This document shows positions 26,420 through 35,222 of a DNA stretch of 64,000 bases, piece by piece. The translations under genes and the position numbers were made by a program. The DNA is from Antiquaquibacter metalliresistens (GTDB taxonomy: Bacteria > Actinomycetota > Actinomycetes > Actinomycetales > Microbacteriaceae): assembly GCF_029211225.1 (NCBI RefSeq), contig NZ_JARGEM010000004.1:267945-331944 (forward strand). The letters are read 5' to 3'. Position 1 is the first letter of the stretch. The number at the start of each line of letters is the position of its first letter. The notes below the pieces were generated by a model. It worked only from the letters and a program-made list of their open reading frames with translations. It had not been told where the DNA came from and made no database searches.

Positions 26420-29400
26420 ATGCCGGTGTTTGTTGCGCCGAGAAACAGGTCGGGCCACCAGAAGGCCGCGCGTCGGTGGCCCGGGTGGTCATCGCGGGCG
26501 GCGACCGGTGTGATCGCCTCTTTCGCGCTCCTGGTGGCCACGGTCTCGGTGCCGGCGTGGGCCGATCCGCAGTCGGTGCACGAGATCACTGCGAACTGGG
26601 TCGGCGACCCGCTGCCGACGGAGGCGCCTTTCGGTCAGCCGATGACCGCGGAGTTCCACGTGAACACCAACGACACCCAGGACCCGTACTCGAACGCACC
26701 GGTCGCGAACGTGCGGGCCACCCTCACGGCCGGCAACGGTGTGTTCACGAGCATCCCGCCGATCTGCAAGACGAGCGGTGTGACGCCGGTCTCGGAGATC
26801 TCGGCTGACGGGACGATCCTGCTGTGCAACCTCGGCACGATCGACGAGGGCACCGCATCGGTCATCCGGGCCGTCGTGCGTGCGAACTCCACCCAGGGCG
26901 GCGACCTGACGGTCACGGGCACGGCCACCTCCGACACGGCGGTCGCCGAGGCCGGCCCGGCCGACGCGGGGCCGCTGCCCATCACCTATGTGCACGGGAT
27001 GGACCTCTCGCTCGCGCAAGCCCCCGGGAACTTCCAGGGCCTGATGCAGACGAGCCGTCTCGGCGACACTCGCCCATTCCTCCAGATGAACTATTCGCTG
27101 ATCCTCAGTGCCGGCAGTCGTCCGGGACCGGCGACCTATTCGTTCCCGGTGAACATCAGCGCGAACATCGCCGGGGCCACCAACGGACTGACCTGGGAGG
27201 GGTGCGTTCCCATCGGCGACGGATCGAGGTCGACCGGCCAACCGTTCTCCGACCCGGCGAAGCCGGATCGCGCGAACTTCCCGACCTGCAGCGTGAGCGG
27301 CTCGGGCACGAGCTACACGGTCACCCTGTCGAACCTGGACTACACGCTCGTCAACACCCCGAGCAAGGACAGCATGGGTCAGGCGCTTCCCGGCAGCGGC
27401 GCCTACGTCGCCTCGGGCACCGTGCGCTTCAGCATCCCCGCGCAGGTGACGGCGATCACCAACTACAACTTCAGCGCGTCACCGGGCCAGTTCGTGTTCG
27501 ACGACGCCGTGTCGATGCCCGACGCCAACGCCGCGAACAACGTCTCGAGCGCGACACTTCAACCGAGCGGCAGCTTCTCCAATATCTGGGCGGGTACCCC
27601 CACGTACTCGCGTTCGGTGTGGGATGCGAACCTCTGGGTGAGCCCCGGCACGAGCACTGGAATCGTGCTCCCGGTACCGGGCCTGGACACCGTGGCCGAC
27701 TGGGACCAAGTGGTCGCGCAGAGTCAGGCTACCGGTTCACCGCGCCTGGATACCCCCCTCTACATGCAGGCCCAGAGCTACATGTGGGCCGACTATCAAG
27801 GCCCCGGAGGCGCCCAGATGGCGGGCGTGTGCACCATGAGCCAGAACCCGGCGTTCGTCATCGACTTCATGGACGGCGGCGGTCATAGCGGCGGCGGGTT
27901 CGAGGGATACGCCAACTTCACGACCGCGCGGTTCTTCTACACCACGCAACCGTTGGACACGAAGACCGAGACCTGCGGCGAAGCGGCGCCGAGTGCGATG
28001 TGGGTCGAGGTGTTTCCGCCGGCGGGGTCATCGGTCTCGGATCCACGAATCGCCTCCAATAACACCATGCCCCTGCCTGCTGGCGTCACCGCCGTGAAGA
28101 TGACGTGGAACCCCGCGGTCGATCGCTCGGGCACCGGCTTCGTCCGCGCCTTCGGGCACATCGACCCGGCCGCGCCCACGTCAGGCGAGGGCTGGACGGT
28201 CGGGGCCTTCAACTCCCCGCACAATCCCGCGACCACGTGGCCCGGGTGGCCTGCCCTGAACGGCTGGGTGAACCTCAGCACCCAGGGCGGCGGCACCGTG
28301 ATCCCGGGCAGCACGTACGGGCCGAACACCAACGCGATTCGCGATGCCTTCCGGCTGCAGGGCGCGCAAGGCCTCATCGAGAAGGCCGTCTCCGACACCG
28401 TCGCGCTGCCCGGAGTGCCGGTCACCTACACGCTGCGCGCCCAGGCGCAGAATCTGGTGACCAGCCCGCCGCCGACGACGTTCACCGTCGTCGATACCCT
28501 CCCCGTGGGAATGGTCTACGTGCCGGGAACGGGAAGCCCCGCACCGACCAGCGTCAGTGCCGACGGGCGGACCCTCACCTGGACGTTCACGAATGTCGCA
28601 GCGAACGTCTTCCACGAGATCACGTATCAGGCCCAACGCCCGGCCGACAGTGCGACTGCACCGGGAACCAGGCTGGTGAACACTGCCGTGATCAACGCGA
28701 CCGGTGACAACCGGCCCGCGAGTACGGCCGGGCGATCCGCGAGCGCCACGGTGACGGTGCCGGCCGCATCGGCGAGCGTCTTCGGCAAGTCGACCGAGGC
28801 GAACGTGCTCTCCTTCGAGGGTGACAGCTCCGCCTGGCGGCTGACCATCAACTCGCGGGATCCGTTCACGAACGCCTTCACCGACACCATCGACATCCTG
28901 CCCGCGGTCGGCGACGGCCGGGGCACGAACATCGATGGCACCTACACCGTGACCGGTGTCACCGCGCCAGCCGGTTCGACGGTGTACTACACCTCGGCTC
29001 CGCCGGCCGCGTTGAGTCTCGACTCACGTGATCCGTCCAACGGCGGAACGCCGGGATCGGTGTCGGGAAACACCGTGGGATGGTCGACGACGCCGATCGA
29101 CCATCCGACCGCCATTCGGGTCATCGGGCCGGCGCTCGCCCCCGGAGCCACCCAGACGATCCGCATTCTGTACTCGACTCCCGCGGGCAGCAACTGTGAG
29201 GCGCCGGCTGCGGGCGACAACAAGGCAGGGCAGATCCTGGTGAACTCGGCCGGCGCGTACGCCGGGCACACGGCGCTGCCGATGCTCTCGTCCGCGACCA
29301 CGCAGATCGGCAACTGCTACGCCGCGAACCTGAAGAAGTACGTGCAGGACGCCGACGGCCAGTGGCACGACGCGAACACGATCGCCGACTACCCCACCTT

Positions 29401-30541
29401 CCATCCTGGCGACACGGTGCGCTACCGGGTCGTGATCGAGAACACGGGCCAGGGACCCCTGACCGGCATCGTCATCACCGACGACAAGCAGCCGCAACTG
29501 GGCTCGTTCACCGTCGACGAACTGGCGCCCGGGGCATCCGAGACCCACGAGTACACCATCACGCTGCCCGCCGATGCGGCAGTGGGCATCGTGAACACCG
29601 TCTCGGCGACCACCGATACGCCGCCGGATGTGGACGAGCCCCCCACCATCCCGTCCGACCCGGCAGGCATCGAGGTGGCCAACTACACCGTCGCGAAGAC
29701 CGCCGATCCTGCGTCTGGTACGGGAGTACTGCCGGGCGACACGATCACCTACACGATCACCGTCACCCAGCAGGGCACCGCGGCAGCGGCCGCATCCTGG
29801 CAAGACGACCTTGCCGGTCTCCTCGACGACGCCGCCTACAACGGTGACGCCGCTGCGACCATCGGCACGGTTTCGCTCGCGGGCGACGTGCTGGAGTGGT
29901 CGGGCACCCTGCAGCCCGGAGAGACCGCCACCATCACCTACTCGGTCACCGTCGACGCCGCCGAGGCGCTCGGAGACGGGCTTGTGACCAACGTGGTGTT
30001 CTCGCCCGGTTGCACCGACGGCTGCGAGACGGAGCATCCCGTGCGCTTCGTGGTGCAGATCGAGAAGCTCGGCGAGGCCGAGGATGCCAGCTGGGTGCGG
30101 ATGGACGGCTCGGTCTTCGAGTTGCTCGAAGACCTCAACGGCCAGCCTGGCGGAGTGCTCGCAGCGCCGGCGCCGATAGAGATCGCACTCGGCCTCTTCG
30201 AGGTGAGCGGCATCCAGCCTGGCACCTACTGGCTTCGCGAGACCGCGGCACCCGTGGGATTCAGCCTGCTGGCCCAGCCCGTGCAGTTCACCGTCCACCC
30301 GCACGGCACGGTGACGATCGACGCGAACGGTGGCGACGTCGTCTCCGCCGTGGGGAGTCTGATCACCGTGCGCGATGTGCCCGCGATGGAGCTGCCCGAG
30401 GCCGGGGGCGCGGGCACCTTCATCTTCTCGGCGATCGGGGTGTTGACCCTCGTCGCCGCGCTCACGATGGCGCTGGTGTTGCGTCGCCGTCGCCAGCACC
30501 GAACGCGCGAAGAGGTGACCGGCACCCACGAACCGTCTTGA
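26420..30541 (+). CDS. Large LPxTG-like surface adhesin (pilus tip candidate)
   Basis: A 1373-residue cell-wall protein. Signal peptide to about residue 47 (ASFALLVATVSVPAWA), then a long beta-rich region and DUF11-type modules (LPGVPVTYTLRAQAQ, FHPGDTVRYRVVIENTG, LPGDTITYTITVTQQG). Near 1215-1300 is an SpaA/prealbumin-like domain with an E-box (YWLRETAAPVGFSLL). The C-terminus has a sorting signal: L1325-P-E-A-G, a hydrophobic helix and RRRRQHR. The Thr of LPxTG is Ala here. The ATG at 26420 follows a strong GAGAGGGGG ribosome binding site. Its place ahead of the major pilin and class C sortase suggests the tip or accessory pilin. Confidence 0.87.
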   Translation: MPVFVAPRNRSGHQKAARRWPGWSSRAATGVIASFALLVATVSVPAWADPQSVHEITANWVGDPLPTEAPFGQPMTAEFHVNTNDTQDPYSNAPVANVRATLTAGNGVFTSIPPICKTSGVTPVSEISADGTILLCNLGTIDEGTASVIRAVVRANSTQGGDLTVTGTATSDTAVAEAGPADAGPLPITYVHGMDLSLAQAPGNFQGLMQTSRLGDTRPFLQMNYSLILSAGSRPGPATYSFPVNISANIAGATNGLTWEGCVPIGDGSRSTGQPFSDPAKPDRANFPTCSVSGSGTSYTVTLSNLDYTLVNTPSKDSMGQALPGSGAYVASGTVRFSIPAQVTAITNYNFSASPGQFVFDDAVSMPDANAANNVSSATLQPSGSFSNIWAGTPTYSRSVWDANLWVSPGTSTGIVLPVPGLDTVADWDQVVAQSQATGSPRLDTPLYMQAQSYMWADYQGPGGAQMAGVCTMSQNPAFVIDFMDGGGHSGGGFEGYANFTTARFFYTTQPLDTKTETCGEAAPSAMWVEVFPPAGSSVSDPRIASNNTMPLPAGVTAVKMTWNPAVDRSGTGFVRAFGHIDPAAPTSGEGWTVGAFNSPHNPATTWPGWPALNGWVNLSTQGGGTVIPGSTYGPNTNAIRDAFRLQGAQGLIEKAVSDTVALPGVPVTYTLRAQAQNLVTSPPPTTFTVVDTLPVGMVYVPGTGSPAPTSVSADGRTLTWTFTNVAANVFHEITYQAQRPADSATAPGTRLVNTAVINATGDNRPASTAGRSASATVTVPAASASVFGKSTEANVLSFEGDSSAWRLTINSRDPFTNAFTDTIDILPAVGDGRGTNIDGTYTVTGVTAPAGSTVYYTSAPPAALSLDSRDPSNGGTPGSVSGNTVGWSTTPIDHPTAIRVIGPALAPGATQTIRILYSTPAGSNCEAPAAGDNKAGQILVNSAGAYAGHTALPMLSSATTQIGNCYAANLKKYVQDADGQWHDANTIADYPTFHPGDTVRYRVVIENTGQGPLTGIVITDDKQPQLGSFTVDELAPGASETHEYTITLPADAAVGIVNTVSATTDTPPDVDEPPTIPSDPAGIEVANYTVAKTADPASGTGVLPGDTITYTITVTQQGTAAAAASWQDDLAGLLDDAAYNGDAAATIGTVSLAGDVLEWSGTLQPGETATITYSVTVDAAEALGDGLVTNVVFSPGCTDGCETEHPVRFVVQIEKLGEAEDASWVRMDGSVFELLEDLNGQPGGVLAAPAPIEIALGLFEVSGIQPGTYWLRETAAPVGFSLLAQPVQFTVHPHGTVTIDANGGDVVSAVGSLITVRDVPAMELPEAGGAGTFIFSAIGVLTLVAALTMALVLRRRRQHRTREEVTGTHEPS

Positions 30542-30582
30542 AGTCGATCCGAAGCAAGCCAGCACATCCCTGGAGGAACCAC

Positions 30583-32046
30583 ATGAACCGATCCCGTCCA
30601 TCCCGGTGGCGCGTCACGGCCGCGACCGTTGCCGTCGGCATCGTCGCAGCGCTGGGCGCCGCGTTGCCCGCGAGCGCCGCCCCGCTCGTCGACCCGGATC
30701 AGCCCGGGTCGCTCACCATCCACAAGTTCGAGCAGCCGGAGGTGCCGACCGGACTGCCCAACAACGGCACCGAGCAGGTCGTGCCAGGGCTCACCCCGCT
30801 CGCCGGCGTCGGATTCACCATCTACAAGGTCGACCCGATCGACCTCAGCACGAACAGCGGATGGCTGGCGGCGAACACCCTCTCGCAGACCTTCGACGGC
30901 ACCGTGGCATCCATCACGGGTGCCGGGTACTCGGCGACCGCGGTCGGCGGGGAGCTCCTCACCGATGCGAACGGCGAGATCACCGTCGGCAACCTGGATG
31001 TGGGCCTCTACTACGTGGTCGAGACCTCGCCCACCGCCGGCGCGACCGCTGTGACGCCGTTCCTGGTGTCGGTGCCGATCACCGACCCCGCGAACCTCGA
31101 CACCTGGTTGTACGACGTGCACGTCTACCCGAAGAACTCCGTCGTCGCGGCTGACAAGACCGTCGAGGACTCCGAGGACATCAAACTCGGAGACGAGATC
31201 GAGTTCACGATCACCACCGAGATTCCCGACGTGGACGCGATCGACGCCTACCGGATCGTGGATGCGCTCGACTCCAAGCTCGACTACGTCAGCACCGCCG
31301 TCACCCTGGTCGACGGCACCCCGCTCGCACCGGGCGACTACGTCGCGACCTTCGACACCGCCACGAACACCGTCACGGTCGACTTCACCGCGTCGGGCCT
31401 CGTCGTGCTCGCCGCGCACAGCACCACCCAGGTGCGGACCGTCATCACGACGACCGTGAACACGGTCGGCGAGATCGCCAACACCGCACTGCTCTACCCG
31501 AACCAGCACGCCATCGATGAGGAACTGCCCACCCCGTCGCCCACGGTGGAGACCAAGTGGGGTGAGGTCACCTTCGAGAAGGTCGACACGAGCGGCAACC
31601 CCCTCACCGGAGCCGTCTTCTCGGTGTATCCGACCGAGGCCGACGCTCGCGCCGGTACCAACGCCATCGTGCTCGGCGGTGAGACGGAGTTCGCGGTCGG
31701 CGCTGACGGCCAGGTCACCATCTCCGGCCTGCGGTACTCGGACTTCGCCGACGGTGTGACGGTGGCACCTGGTGAGATCGGCTACCAGACCTACTGGCTT
31801 GCCGAGGTCGTCGCTCCCGTCGGATACGAGCTGTTGGCCGCGCCGATCGAGTTCACCGTCACCGCGGCCACCACGGCGGTCGGTATCGACCTCGAGATCG
31901 TCAACGTGACCTCGAATGGGGGCTTCGCGTTGCCGCTGACCGGAGGCGCGGGCACCACGCTGTTCGTCCTCGGTGGTGGCCTGTTGCTGGTCGGTGCGGT
32001 GTTCTTCGCGCTGTACGCCCGTCGGGGAAGTCGCGCCACCGCGTGA
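30583..32046 (+). CDS. SpaH/EbpB-type major pilin with LPLTG signal
   Basis: A 487-residue fimbrial shaft protein. Signal peptide to about residue 33; pilin motif VHVYPKN with the polymerising Lys at residue 184; D2-type and D3-type SpaA domains; E-box YWLAEVVAPVGYE with Glu408; sorting signal LPLTG at 450-454, then a hydrophobic helix and a basic tail. Class C sortases join Lys of one subunit to Thr of the next, building a covalent pilus. All elements are intact. The ATG at 30583 has GGAGG 6 nt upstream. It lies 41 bp after the adhesin and 75 bp before the sortase. Confidence 0.93.
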   Translation: MNRSRPSRWRVTAATVAVGIVAALGAALPASAAPLVDPDQPGSLTIHKFEQPEVPTGLPNNGTEQVVPGLTPLAGVGFTIYKVDPIDLSTNSGWLAANTLSQTFDGTVASITGAGYSATAVGGELLTDANGEITVGNLDVGLYYVVETSPTAGATAVTPFLVSVPITDPANLDTWLYDVHVYPKNSVVAADKTVEDSEDIKLGDEIEFTITTEIPDVDAIDAYRIVDALDSKLDYVSTAVTLVDGTPLAPGDYVATFDTATNTVTVDFTASGLVVLAAHSTTQVRTVITTTVNTVGEIANTALLYPNQHAIDEELPTPSPTVETKWGEVTFEKVDTSGNPLTGAVFSVYPTEADARAGTNAIVLGGETEFAVGADGQVTISGLRYSDFADGVTVAPGEIGYQTYWLAEVVAPVGYELLAAPIEFTVTAATTAVGIDLEIVNVTSNGGFALPLTGGAGTTLFVLGGGLLLVGAVFFALYARRGSRATA

Positions 32047-32054
32047 CACACGTT

Positions 32055-32092
32055 CCTGACCGTGAGTGGTCCCCCCCCCGCTCACGGTCAGG
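32055..32092 (+). terminator. Hairpin between pilin and sortase (attenuator candidate)
   Basis: Perfect 12-bp arms (32055-32066 and 32081-32092) enclose a 14-nt loop holding a run of nine C. No T-tract follows, so part of the transcripts would probably continue into the sortase. Such partial terminators let abundant pilin and scarce sortase share a promoter. The C run could vary in length by slippage, but it is non-coding. Confidence 0.65.
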
Positions 32093-32121
32093 ATCACCCC
32101 GGGAGAACGAGACAGACGGTC

Positions 32122-33012
32122 ATGGGCATCACGACGCGGACATGGGAGTGGCCCCACACCATCGTCGTGGTCGTCGCCACGCTCGGTGTGGGCGTGATGG
32201 TGTACCCGTCGGCGGCATCCTGGTTTTCGTCGATCGTGCATCACGACGAGGTCGCTGGATACGTGCAGAGCGTCGAGAGCCTGCCGGCGACCGATGGGCA
32301 GTCACTCCTCGACGACGCCACCGCCTACAACGAGGCGCTTCCCGACGGCCCGATCCGCGACCCATTCGTTCTGAACGTGCAGGGGGAGCAGACCGCGATC
32401 GGCGAGGGCAGCGACGCCTACTTCCAGGCACTGGTCGTGCCCGGAACGGACGTCATGGCACGCATCCGCATCCCGTCCATCGGCGTCGACCTGCCGATCT
32501 ACCACGGCACCGACGACGCGACCCTCGCGCGCGGCATCGGTCACATCTTCGGATCGGCCCTTCCCGTCGGGGGCGACGGCACGCACGCCGTGCTCACCGG
32601 ACACAACGGATTCGCCCAGGCGACCCTCTTCGACGACATCGATGAGCTCGACGATGGTGACCTCATCATCATCAAGGTGCTCGGTCGCGACCTCTATTAC
32701 GAAGTCGATCAGCAACTCACGGTGCTTCCGAACGAGACGGATGAGCTGCGCAAGGTGCCCGGTCACGACTACCTCACGCTCGTGACCTGCACCCCAACGG
32801 GCGTCAACACGCACCGGCTGCTCGTGCGTGCCGAACGTGTGGATGCGCCGTCGGACGATAACGGCGCCTACGCCCTTCTCGACGGCACCGCGCCGTCCGG
32901 ATTCCCCTGGTGGGCCGTTGCGCTGATCGCCACTCCGATCGCAACTCTCGTCCTCATCCGACCTCGCCGTCGTCGAGCGAAGACTGACGCGGGCCGCCAT
33001 GTCGCGGCGTGA
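32122..33012 (+). CDS. Class C sortase (pilus polymerase)
   Basis: A 296-residue membrane transpeptidase. N-terminal helix (about 12-30), sortase beta-barrel with His161 (VLTGHNG), Cys223 in TLVTCTPTG and Arg232 in THRLLVRAE, then a second C-terminal membrane helix and basic tail, the two-helix topology of class C enzymes. It should join the pilin at 30583 into fibres and add the adhesin. The N-terminal lid motif (DPW/DPF type) may be RDPFVLN near residue 75. The ATG at 32122 has only a weak GACGG ribosome binding site. It overlaps the next gene by 14 bp. Confidence 0.93.
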   Translation: MGITTRTWEWPHTIVVVVATLGVGVMVYPSAASWFSSIVHHDEVAGYVQSVESLPATDGQSLLDDATAYNEALPDGPIRDPFVLNVQGEQTAIGEGSDAYFQALVVPGTDVMARIRIPSIGVDLPIYHGTDDATLARGIGHIFGSALPVGGDGTHAVLTGHNGFAQATLFDDIDELDDGDLIIIKVLGRDLYYEVDQQLTVLPNETDELRKVPGHDYLTLVTCTPTGVNTHRLLVRAERVDAPSDDNGAYALLDGTAPSGFPWWAVALIATPIATLVLIRPRRRRAKTDAGRHVAA

Positions 33013-33529
33013 ACGCGGCAACACCGACCGCCGGGCGCGGCCGGCACTCCTCGCGTTGGCGATCGCGATGTCGGCACTCGGTCTCGCGCTCACCGGCGCG
33101 ACGGTGGTCGCCCCCGATGCCGTCGACAGGGTCACCGGCAATCTCAAGGTCACCGTCGTCGGACAACTCAGCGATTGGTTCGCCCCGGGAGAGCTTCCGA
33201 CGATCACGCTGGGCGGCCCGGGCGATACGCGCGACCTCGACCGCTGCAGCGGTGAGTTCACCGAGATGATCAGCTACCGCGCTGACGGCGTTCTTCCGCT
33301 CTACTCGGCGCACAACTCCTGCGGTGGCGACATCATCCTGGGATGGGAGATCGGCCAGCAGGTGAGGGTCGGCGGCTCCGACGTCATCTATGAGGTCGTC
33401 GAGGAGCGGCACACGCCCAAGTCGTCGAATGCGGCGAGCCTCGTCGGCATGGCCGGGCAGTTCATGGTTCAGACCTGCTACTACGGCGAGAACCGGATGC
33501 GATTCCTCTCCCTCGCACCCGTGACCTGA
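32999..33529 (+). CDS. Small exported sortase-like protein
   Basis: A 176-residue protein with a basic N-terminus and one hydrophobic segment (about 15-37), either a signal peptide or anchor. The C-terminal half keeps sortase-like marks in order: His105 in YSAHNSCGG, a YEVVEERHTP strand, Cys160 in MVQTCYYG, and Arg166/Arg168 in ENRMRF. The spacing between Cys and Arg is shorter than in the class C enzyme. It overlaps the class C sortase by 14 bp and is last in the pilus operon. It could be a minimal sortase, perhaps for the LPEAG signal of the adhesin, or a non-catalytic relative. Family assignment is inference from these motifs. Confidence 0.6.
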   Translation: MSRRERGNTDRRARPALLALAIAMSALGLALTGATVVAPDAVDRVTGNLKVTVVGQLSDWFAPGELPTITLGGPGDTRDLDRCSGEFTEMISYRADGVLPLYSAHNSCGGDIILGWEIGQQVRVGGSDVIYEVVEERHTPKSSNAASLVGMAGQFMVQTCYYGENRMRFLSLAPVT

Positions 33530-33556
33530 TCGGGCACGAGCGCCCCGGCGGGGGAG

Positions 33557-35188
33557 CTACCCGGCCAACGCCCGATGCACGGATGCCACGGCGCTCGAGC
33601 CCTCGCCCACCGCCGCCGCGACGCGCTTCATCGAACCGCGCCGCACATCCCCGGCCGCGAAGACGCGCGGCGTCGAGGTCTCGAACGGCAAGGGGTCGCG
33701 GCCGAGTCCCCGCCACCGATCCAGGGACTGCGCCGTGATGTCGCCGCCGGTGCGGATGAAGCCGGCGTCGTCCAGGTCGAGGCCCTCGAGCCAGGTGCTG
33801 GCCGGGTCCGCGCCGATGAAGCAGAACAGTCCGCGGGCGGGAACCTCGCCGGCGGTGTCGATGCGCACGGTCTCGAGCGTGTCCGCTCCGCCGAGGGCGG
33901 TGACGTTCGAGCCGAGGTGCACCCGCACGCGTGGGTCGTCGCCGATGCGGGCGACGAGGTACCGCGACATGCGGGCGCCGAGGTCGTGTCCGCGCACCAC
34001 CAGGTGCACGGTGCATCCGTTCTCGGCGAGATAGAGCGCGGCCTGCCCGGCCGAGTTCGCCCCGCCCACGATGACCACCGGGGACTCGGCGACCTGCCGC
34101 AGTTCGAGGGCCGTCGCGGCGTAGTGGATGCTGGTGCGCTCGAAGTCCTCCCAGCGATCGAGCCGCAGCCGGCGGTAGGCGGCGCCCGAGGTGACGATGG
34201 CGGTGCGTGCTCGGATGGTGCGGCCGTCGGTGAGCTCCACCTCGAGGCCGTCGTCGGCGGAGCGCAGCGCGGTCGCCTCGCACGGCGCGCAGACCCGCAC
34301 GCCGAACTTGATCGCCTGCAGCGTCGCCTGCCCGATCAGGTCGGTGCCGCTGACGCCGAACGGAAATCCCAGGTAGTTCTCGATCCGCGAGGTGGCGGCC
34401 GCCTGGCCGCCGGGCGCGACGGCATCCACGAGCACGGTGCTCAGGCCCTCGGAGGCCGCGTAGATCGCCGATGCCAGCCCGGCAGGTCCGCCCCCGATCA
34501 CGACGAGGTCGACGGTGCCCTCGTCGCCGGGCTCGTAGCTCAGACCCAGGCGGTCGGCGATGATGCCTGGCGTCGCATGCACGATCGGCTCGCCCTGGAT
34601 GAACGCTATCGGTAGGTCGTCGAGCGCGTAGGAATGGTCGGGAATCGAGTCGAGCGTCTCGGGCGTCAACTCGACGGCGGTGTGGACGAGGTCGAACCGC
34701 TCGGCGAACCGGCGCAGCGCGAGGAACTCGCGGGACGAGGCGAGCCCGACGAGCTTGAGCGTCAGTGCCGCCGCGCCCCGCCGCAGGGACTCGCGTCGCG
34801 CCCACAGGGCGTGCAGCACGAGGTCGCCGAGTTCGTCGTCCTCGGCGAGCACCCGACGCAGGTCGGCACGAGCGAGCCGCCGGATGCGACCGGCCCCGCT
34901 CACGCGGGCCGAGAGGAAGGCGCTCTGGCCGTTGAGCAGTCCGAGCTCCCCGGCGAACGAGCGCGGCCCCATCGTCGCGATCACCTGCTCCTCGCTCCAG
35001 GCGAGGGCCTCGCGTACGAGCTGGATCTCGGCGGTCTCGACGAGGATCATCGGATAGTCGCGTTCGCCCGCGCGGAAGACGTGGTCGCCGACCGCGACCT
35101 CCCGCGGCTCGGCGAGCGCGCACAACCGCGCCCACTGCGCATCGGTGAGGTGCGGCGCCAGTGTCGGGTCCGTGACGTACTCGGCCAT
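33557..35188 (-). CDS. FAD oxidoreductase with N-terminal cyclic-nucleotide-binding-like domain
   Basis: A 543-residue fusion. Residues about 10-120 are a cNMP/Crp-type beta-barrel (GDHVFRAGERDYPMILV, FAGELGLLNGQSAF). Residues about 225-543 are a thioredoxin-reductase-type flavoprotein (LVVIGGGPAGLASAIYA, GGQAAATSRIENYLGFP, NAD-binding VIVGGANSAGQAA, FAAGDVRRGSMKR). The redox-active CxxC is absent: the aligned position reads HYAATALE. So it is not a thioredoxin reductase and probably works with an external partner. It is last in the minus-strand locus B operon. TAGGGT lies 6 nt before the ATG at 35188, so it may also have its own leaderless promoter. Confidence 0.85.
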   Translation of the reverse strand: MAEYVTDPTLAPHLTDAQWARLCALAEPREVAVGDHVFRAGERDYPMILVETAEIQLVREALAWSEEQVIATMGPRSFAGELGLLNGQSAFLSARVSGAGRIRRLARADLRRVLAEDDELGDLVLHALWARRESLRRGAAALTLKLVGLASSREFLALRRFAERFDLVHTAVELTPETLDSIPDHSYALDDLPIAFIQGEPIVHATPGIIADRLGLSYEPGDEGTVDLVVIGGGPAGLASAIYAASEGLSTVLVDAVAPGGQAAATSRIENYLGFPFGVSGTDLIGQATLQAIKFGVRVCAPCEATALRSADDGLEVELTDGRTIRARTAIVTSGAAYRRLRLDRWEDFERTSIHYAATALELRQVAESPVVIVGGANSAGQAALYLAENGCTVHLVVRGHDLGARMSRYLVARIGDDPRVRVHLGSNVTALGGADTLETVRIDTAGEVPARGLFCFIGADPASTWLEGLDLDDAGFIRTGGDITAQSLDRWRGLGRDPLPFETSTPRVFAAGDVRRGSMKRVAAAVGEGSSAVASVHRALAG

Positions 35189-35222
35189 GCCGGTACCCTA
35201 CCGATCTCGGCAGGCGTGCGAG

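Noticed and set aside
33557-35188. Thioredoxin reductase (trxB)
   Set aside because: The CxxC redox motif is missing and a cNMP-type domain is fused at the N-terminus.
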